Part shown: in pieces, positions 14,988-18,879 of the stretch | Position numbering within the stretch: the first letter of the stretch is position 1 | How the letters are laid out: every line of letters begins with the position of its first letter | NCBI GenBank assembly: GCA_964385055.1 | Contig: CAYLMH010000028.1 | Location: 1 to 18,879, forward strand | DNA: 18,879 nucleotides | Direction: 5' to 3' | Source: JACRPI01 sp964385055 | GTDB lineage: Archaea; Nanobdellota; Nanobdellia; Woesearchaeales; DSVV01 | Translations under genes and position numbers: made by a program | Notes under the pieces: model-generated | Told to the model about the DNA's origin: nothing | Databases searched by the model: none | Seen by the model: only the letters and a program-made list of their open reading frames with translations

Positions 14988-15035
14988 GTTGGATAACGGG
15001 AAGATGGTATTAATATTTATCAAAGAGGTGTTTTT

Positions 15036-15662
15036 ATGACAAAAAATAAAGAACATGTGTGGGCATTACTTATTGTTGGTGTTGTTGCATTGCTCGGGGT
15101 AAGCGCATTCTTTAGTGGTTTCTCCAGTGGAGATTTGAGCGGACACGCAACATCTGCGATTAAAACAAAAAGCATCTCTAAAACAACAAAGACAACGTCC
15201 AGCGCGTGTACTGATTCTGATGGTGGCAAAGATTATTCAGAAAAAGGAACAACTAAAGGAATTATCTGGAGCGATCAAGACTCCGGTGTGAAAGAATATA
15301 GTGATTCCTGCAAAGATAGTACGTCTCTCAAAGAATTCCGCTGTGTTGCGGATGATGGAACAGCTGACGGAACTGCATTTGCATACTTTAATACAGTCAC
15401 CTGCACAGAAGGATATTGTTTAGATGGCGTTTGCGTGAGTGGTTGTTATGATACTGAAGATGACACCAGTACATCTACCGCAGGCACTATTACCAGTGGC
15501 GGAAAAACATATACTGATGAATGCTGCACTGATGGTGTTGATTGTTCAGGATATACTAATTCAGGAAACGTGAAGGAATATTATTGCAACGGAAGAAGTT
15601 GGAGCACAGTATTCCCTTCATGCAACAGAGGAACAACATGCGTCGATGGCGCTTGTGTTTAA
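15036..15662 (+). CDS. Helix-anchored surface protein with two DGG-cysteine modules
   Basis: A 208-residue protein. Residues 8-30 are a hydrophobic signal-anchor helix, followed by DLSGHAT at 33-39, the same motif at nearly the same place as in three other anchored proteins here. A Lys/Thr/Ser linker (40-56, ISKTTKTTSS) resembles that of the 5134-5760 protein. Two copies of the cysteine module follow. The first is 58-133 (CTDSDGGKDYSEKGT ending CLDGVCV). The second is 137-208 (CYDTEDDTS, with the DGG changed, ending CVDGACV). Even cysteine numbers and the exported setting suggest disulfides. There are no TSP3 repeats. GAGGTG precedes the ATG by 5 bases. The gene appears to stand alone, with T tracts after it. 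Function unknown; comparable modules are common in DPANN genomes as far as I recall. Confidence 0.88.
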   Translation: MTKNKEHVWALLIVGVVALLGVSAFFSGFSSGDLSGHATSAIKTKSISKTTKTTSSACTDSDGGKDYSEKGTTKGIIWSDQDSGVKEYSDSCKDSTSLKEFRCVADDGTADGTAFAYFNTVTCTEGYCLDGVCVSGCYDTEDDTSTSTAGTITSGGKTYTDECCTDGVDCSGYTNSGNVKEYYCNGRSWSTVFPSCNRGTTCVDGACV

Positions 15663-15698
15663 TCTTTGATTTTTTTCTTATTTTCTTTCTTGTTTCCT
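15663..15698 (+). terminator. T-rich terminator after the 15036-15662 gene
   Basis: Directly after the stop codon the strand is almost entirely pyrimidine, with TTTTTTT and TTTT runs, as expected for archaeal termination. Confidence 0.5.
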
Positions 15699-15702
15699 AT
15701 GT

Positions 15703-15718
15703 CGAAAACTATATAAGA
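15703..15718 (+). promoter_or_regulatory. Promoter of the 15750-15872 small gene
   Basis: CGAAAACTATATAAG combines a good BRE (CGAAAA) with a TATA box. Transcription would start about 12 bases before the ATG at 15750. Confidence 0.6.
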
Positions 15719-15749
15719 AAGTATTTGCAACATTGTCTTCAAGGTTACC

Positions 15750-15872
15750 ATGCAATACAACAGAACTGGACTGCCTCGTTTTGAAAAAGTACCTGAAGAA
15801 CCGCCGCATTATTCTACCTATTTCTGGCTTGTACTTGTCGCCTTGCTTTTTGCATTGTGGTTTTTTGCTTGA
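15750..15872 (+). CDS. 40-residue single-helix membrane protein
   Basis: A small gene below usual length cut-offs. The product begins MQYNRTGLPRFEKVPEEPPH, then has one aromatic-rich hydrophobic helix (about 24-40, YFWLVLVALLFALWFFA) and stops at TGA. A soluble, Pro-rich N-terminal half followed by a tail helix suggests a tail-anchored or regulatory membrane peptide. Support comes from the strong BRE/TATA at 15703-15718, AAGG 5 bases before the ATG as a weak Shine-Dalgarno, and sensible composition for a membrane protein. It ends 3 bases before the convergent phosphoribosyltransferase gene, leaving no room for a separate terminator. It could still be a chance frame. Confidence 0.6.
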   Translation: MQYNRTGLPRFEKVPEEPPHYSTYFWLVLVALLFALWFFA

Positions 15873-15875
15873 GAA

Positions 15876-16439
15876 TTATTTTCTTAACAATGTGGCAATA
15901 TCTGGTCCATAATGCGTTGCAATCTCATCTGGCGTACAATCACCAAACTCATGCGGAAAGACCAACCATCGATCAGTTTCATGAATAAAATGATCTGGCA
16001 TTCTTTGTGATTTATTTCTTCCTGGCTTATAATACACTGTCGCAACACGAATCTCGTCAGGGAATTGATCACCAGTTACTCCTTCAAACATTTGAAAAAA
16101 TGCGTCTATACTTCTTCCTGAATCCCAGACATCATCAACGACCAACACTCGGTCTGTTTTTCTCGTCATGCCTGCCAACGCATCAACACCCTGAACAACA
16201 ACACGCCCCAACGGATTGTCAATGCCTTCATTATATCCTCTTGTAATAACAGGGACATAATCCGCACGGACACCAAGTACTTTCAACGCTTCATGAACAT
16301 ACAATCCAATCGGAGCACCGCCACGCCACAATCCAATGATTCTGTTTGGCTGATAACCTGCATCATATAATTGCCGCGCCACTGCAACAGCATCTCTGCG
16401 CAAAGAATCAGGAGTAATAAAGAACTTTTCTTCTGCCAT
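15876..16439 (-). CDS. Purine-type phosphoribosyltransferase
   Basis: A 187-residue cytoplasmic type I phosphoribosyltransferase. It transfers ribose 5-phosphate from PRPP to a base, most likely a purine such as hypoxanthine, guanine or xanthine, as in salvage. The PRPP loop VLVVDDVWDSGRS is at 98-110, the pyrophosphate loop region WRGGAPIG at 38-45, and WLVFPHEF at 158-165. The last resembles the W-x-V-F-P-[WH]-E hood of the archaeal/bacterial COG2236-like group (family placement by memory). The PRPP it needs could be fed by the pentose route suggested by the transaldolase nearby. There is no Shine-Dalgarno (CCTTCC precedes the ATG) and the TATA box lies about 25 bases upstream, so the message is probably leaderless. 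Length is normal for the family. Confidence 0.9.
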   Translation of the reverse strand: MAEEKFFITPDSLRRDAVAVARQLYDAGYQPNRIIGLWRGGAPIGLYVHEALKVLGVRADYVPVITRGYNEGIDNPLGRVVVQGVDALAGMTRKTDRVLVVDDVWDSGRSIDAFFQMFEGVTGDQFPDEIRVATVYYKPGRNKSQRMPDHFIHETDRWLVFPHEFGDCTPDEIATHYGPDIATLLRK

Positions 16440-16459
16440 AAATTAGGAAGGAGATTTGT

Positions 16460-16476
16460 CTATTTATGGTTTTCGC
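16460..16476 (-). promoter_or_regulatory. Promoter of the phosphoribosyltransferase gene
   Basis: On the minus strand GCGAAAACCATAAATAG is BRE CGAAAA plus a TATA box, with the start of transcription expected at or next to the ATG at 16439. Confidence 0.65.
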
Positions 16477-16488
16477 ATGTGATCGACT

Positions 16489-16646
16489 CCATCCAAAAAT
16501 TCGCTTACGCGAGGTTGGCGCCTTCAAAATTTTTCGTTATATCTCTGCGAACTGACATTCCTCGGATGGGACATCCCCCTTGTCAGTTTCCTTATTGTTT
16601 CCACTGAATTTTGACCTTTTGGCGCCAACCCTTATTTTTTGGATGG
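16489..16646. repeat. Multi-arm inverted repeat 2 in the divergent promoter region
   Basis: Nested perfect arms are CCATCCAAAAA/TTTTTGGATGG (16489-16499, 16636-16646), GGTTGGCGCC/GGCGCCAACC (16513-16522, 16621-16630), TCAAAATT/AATTTTGA (16524-16531, 16607-16614) and AACTGACA/TGTCAGTT (16550-16557, 16581-16588). Small side hairpins are TCGC-ttac-GCGA (16501-16512) and GGATG-gga-CATCC (16564-16576). It lies between the promoters of two divergent genes and holds no convincing gene. Confidence 0.9.
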
Positions 16647-16673
16647 TGCCCATGTAATCAAGAGATTCACAAA

Positions 16674-16684
16674 ACATATAAATC
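16674..16684 (+). promoter_or_regulatory. Promoter of the FBPase-aldolase operon
   Basis: CAAAACATATAAATC is a BRE/TATA element. Transcription would start near 16705, leaving a leader of about 28 bases with GAAGGGAT before the ATG at 16733. Confidence 0.6.
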
Positions 16685-16732
16685 AAACTAAAACTACATC
16701 TTACCATATCATACGTTTTGAAGGGATAACTG

Positions 16733-18655
16733 ATGCGACTCTACGAAAAACTGGGCTACGACAATGACGCGATTCGTGCTATTCTTTTAACACTCGCAGA
16801 AGGCGCACAACAAGTAAGCGCACTCTTTCATCCTGAAAATAGAAAATACGCAGGCACAATCAACAGTACTGGCGATCTTCAAGTGCAAATGGATGTTGCT
16901 GCTGATAATCTTTTCTTTGATCTGTTCAAACAAAAAAATAATGTGCGCAGTTTCGCGTCAGAAGAACGAGAGGACATTACACTTTTGAACGAACATGCGC
17001 AGTACTCTATCAGCATTGACCCACTTGATGGTTCTTCTCTTGTCGACGTCAATCTTTCTGTCGGCACTATTCTTGGTATCTGGGAAGGAGAACTCCTTAC
17101 GGGGAAACTTGTCGCAGCAGCGTATATTGTTTACGGACCAACAACACTACTAGTGTATAGCACTGGAAACGGCGTTCACGAATTTATGCTCCAAGGAAAT
17201 GAGTTCGTTCTTGTCCAAGAAAATCTTCGCATGAAGGAGAAAGGAAATCTGTACAGCGTTGGTGGCCTGCGAACACAATGGCTTCCTGCGCACCGAACCT
17301 ATATTGAATCACTTGAACAAGAAGGCTACAAACTGCGCTACAGCGGTGGATTAGTTCCTGACTTTCATCAAATCCTTCTCAAAAAAGGAGGGGTGTTTAC
17401 GTACCCTGCACTCGTTGACAGCCCTGGCGGAAAACTTCGCGTGCTTTTTGAACTCTATCCTTTCGCATTTATTGCAGAACAAACAGGAGGAAGCGCGACA
17501 AATGGATTGATTCGAATTTTAGATATTCCTGTTACTAAAATTCATCAAAAAGATGGCATCTATATTGGCAGCACCCTTGAAGTGGAAAAAGCTGCACGAT
17601 TTTTGAGTGGCGTTCATACAGCGCAAGGACATTCATCACCGTCGAATATAGAAAAAACTACTCATCAGAATTGCGAGGAGAAAACCATGACAACTGAATG
17701 CACAGAAAAAAAATGTAACGACAAAAAAGTATACGTTCCTGCAGATGTTCCTGCCGGAATGGTGCAGCGATACATCGACAATTATCTGACTGTTACTAAA
17801 AATACTGGACGATTATTTTTGTTTGCGGGTGACCAAAAGATTGAACATCTCAATGACGATTTTTTTGGACCATTTGAAGAAGGGACTATTCCTCTCGATG
17901 ACGCAGATCCTGAACACCTTTTCAGAATTGCAGCGCAAGCAAAAAAACATATTGGTGTTTTTGCTGCACAATATGGATTAATCGCAAAATATGGACGATG
18001 CTATACAGACGTGCCTTATTTAGTCAAGATGAACTCAAAGTCTCATCTTGTCAAAACAAAACAAGCTGAACCAGTGAGTACGTCACTTGTTTCTTTCAAA
18101 GATGTTCTTTATTTGAAAAAAAATAGTGGCTTGAATATTGTTGGTTTGGGATACACCATTTATGTTGGCAGCGCGCGCGAAGATGAAATGTTCGCAGAAG
18201 CTGGACGGTTAATTGCTGCTGCCCATCGCCACGGCATGCTTGTCGTGTTGTGGATTTATCCCCGCGGCGCAGCTGTTCCTGATGAAAAAGATCCGCACAT
18301 TATCGCGGGCGCTGCAGGCGTTGCATGCTGCTTAGGAGCTGATTTTGTTAAAGTAAATTATTGCAAGAAAGAAGGGGTTCCTAGTGAAGAAGCGTTCAAA
18401 GAAGCAGTGTTTGCAGCTGGACGCACAGGATTAATTACTTCTGGTGGTGGAAGCACTGATGTTCGCAAATTCTTGAACACATTACACAAACAGATTCATG
18501 TGAGTGGCGCTTCTGGAAACGCGACTGGCAGAAACATTCATCAGAAAGATTTGGCAAGTGCATTGAAAATGTGCGCTGCTGTTGCTGCAATTACATACGG
18601 CAATAAAGACGTTGATTTCGCGATGAATGTGTATGAAGGAAGAGAGCAGTTTTAG
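16733..18655 (+). CDS. Fused class I fructose-1,6-bisphosphatase and class I fructose-bisphosphate aldolase
   Basis: One 640-residue frame carrying two successive gluconeogenic enzymes. Residues 1-300 are class I FBPase (fructose 1,6-bisphosphate to fructose 6-phosphate and phosphate). Visible are SEE (76-78) and DPLDGSS (96-102) for metal binding, RYSGGLVPDFHQILL (202-216), and GKLRVLFELYPFAFIAEQTG (233-252). Residues 300-330 are a polar linker. Residues 331-640 are an archaeal/DhnA-type class I aldolase: FAGDQKIEH (364-372), LVKMNSKS (430-437), GYTIYVGS (473-480), LWIYPRG (506-512), the Schiff-base lysine Lys540 in ADFVKVNY, TSGGGS (569-574) and SGASGNATGRNIHQ (591-604). It is unlike the single-domain bifunctional FBPA/P of many archaea. 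GAGGAG and an ATG at 17687 (Met319) lie in frame at the junction, so a separate 322-residue aldolase may also be made. Transaldolase follows directly. Confidence 0.93.
   Translation: MRLYEKLGYDNDAIRAILLTLAEGAQQVSALFHPENRKYAGTINSTGDLQVQMDVAADNLFFDLFKQKNNVRSFASEEREDITLLNEHAQYSISIDPLDGSSLVDVNLSVGTILGIWEGELLTGKLVAAAYIVYGPTTLLVYSTGNGVHEFMLQGNEFVLVQENLRMKEKGNLYSVGGLRTQWLPAHRTYIESLEQEGYKLRYSGGLVPDFHQILLKKGGVFTYPALVDSPGGKLRVLFELYPFAFIAEQTGGSATNGLIRILDIPVTKIHQKDGIYIGSTLEVEKAARFLSGVHTAQGHSSPSNIEKTTHQNCEEKTMTTECTEKKCNDKKVYVPADVPAGMVQRYIDNYLTVTKNTGRLFLFAGDQKIEHLNDDFFGPFEEGTIPLDDADPEHLFRIAAQAKKHIGVFAAQYGLIAKYGRCYTDVPYLVKMNSKSHLVKTKQAEPVSTSLVSFKDVLYLKKNSGLNIVGLGYTIYVGSAREDEMFAEAGRLIAAAHRHGMLVVLWIYPRGAAVPDEKDPHIIAGAAGVACCLGADFVKVNYCKKEGVPSEEAFKEAVFAAGRTGLITSGGGSTDVRKFLNTLHKQIHVSGASGNATGRNIHQKDLASALKMCAAVAAITYGNKDVDFAMNVYEGREQF
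17675..17689 (+). promoter_or_regulatory. Internal ribosome binding site and ATG at the FBPase/aldolase junction
   Basis: GAGGAG (17675-17680) lies 6 bases before an in-frame ATG at 17687. This is exactly where the aldolase would begin if the two enzymes were separate genes. No stop codon separates the FBPase from it. Confidence 0.6.
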
Positions 18656-18663
18656 GTGAAAAC

Positions 18664-18879
18664 ATGAAAATTTTTGTAGATACAGCAGATGTTGCGGAAA
18701 TTAAACGCTTGAATGACTTAGGAATTATTGATGGTGTGACCACCAATCCTTCACTTGTTTTGAAAGTGGGGAAAAATTTCAAAGCCGTTGTTTCTGATAT
18801 TTGCCAGATTGTTGATGGACCTGTGAGCGCAGAAGTCGTTGCAACTGATTTTGACGGGATGATTCGTGAAGGACAAGAA
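18664..18879 (+). CDS. tal: Transaldolase, N-terminal part (runs off the window)
   Basis: The first 72 codons of a transaldolase of the small TalB/F6P-aldolase-like class, cut by the window edge. MKIFVDTADVAEIKRL and GIIDGVTTNPSLV are the hallmark opening, with the TTNPSL strand-2 motif; GPVSAEVVATDFDGM follows as in the family. The Schiff-base lysine lies beyond the window. The enzyme moves a three-carbon unit between fructose 6-phosphate and erythrose 4-phosphate, linking the aldolase/FBPase product to pentose phosphates. Some members of this class instead cleave fructose 6-phosphate to dihydroxyacetone, which cannot be excluded. The TAG of the fusion gene overlaps its Shine-Dalgarno (TAGGTGAAAACATG), so the two are co-translated from one message. 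Confidence 0.92.
   Translation, partial: MKIFVDTADVAEIKRLNDLGIIDGVTTNPSLVLKVGKNFKAVVSDICQIVDGPVSAEVVATDFDGMIREGQE

Noticed and set aside
16513..16630. Integron attC-like site, because of GTTGG and CCAAC in a long palindrome.
   Set aside because: The core orientation is GTT...AAC, not AAC...GTT, and no integrase or cassette array is present.

Overview
The window looks like part of an archaeal chromosome, most likely from a DPANN lineage of the Woesearchaeota/Pacearchaeota kind (inference). The reasons are archaeal promoters (TTTATATA-type boxes with an upstream purine-rich BRE), a mix of leaderless starts and AGGTGA Shine-Dalgarno starts, an archaeal/DhnA-type class I aldolase, and many exported, acidic, cysteine-bearing surface proteins with one-helix membrane anchors. 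No tRNA, rRNA, CRISPR array, transposase or phage gene is visible.

Region 1 (33-9537, all minus strand) is a surface-protein locus of seven genes. Four or five are putative lipoproteins (Cys after a hydrophobic signal, often TAQ[ST]C) and two are anchored by an N-terminal helix. They are built from a small set of reusable parts: calcium-type TSP3 repeats (DxDxDGxxDxxE), PKD domains, a CARDB-like domain, a coiled coil, LamG-like C-terminal domains, a shared 45-residue cysteine module after the signal peptide, and a shared DGG-cysteine module. Five genes (7888 down to 2210) are packed with 8-10 bp gaps, with the stop codon of one gene abutting or overlapping the Shine-Dalgarno of the next. Three near-identical promoters drive 9537, 7888 and 2159. 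One gene (5771-6544) is a mosaic of its two neighbours.

Region 2 (9746-12946, minus) holds a phosphohexomutase and a sugar-1-phosphate nucleotidyltransferase carrying an N-terminal ribbon-helix-helix domain. Together they could make NDP-sugars, perhaps for glycosylating the surface proteins (inference).

Region 3 (13077-15662) carries two more helix-anchored surface proteins that share a DxSGxx motif with those of region 1, a LEA14-like exported protein, and a three-helix membrane protein. Between 14124 and 14479 lies a GC-rich stretch with two multi-arm inverted repeats.

Region 4 (15750-18879) has a previously hidden 40-residue membrane protein, a purine-type phosphoribosyltransferase, another multi-arm inverted repeat in a divergent promoter region, a single reading frame fusing class I fructose-1,6-bisphosphatase to a class I aldolase (with an internal ribosome binding site and ATG at the junction), and the start of a transaldolase. 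The last three form a gluconeogenesis/pentose-supply operon: triose phosphates to fructose bisphosphate to fructose 6-phosphate, then exchange with pentose-route sugars.
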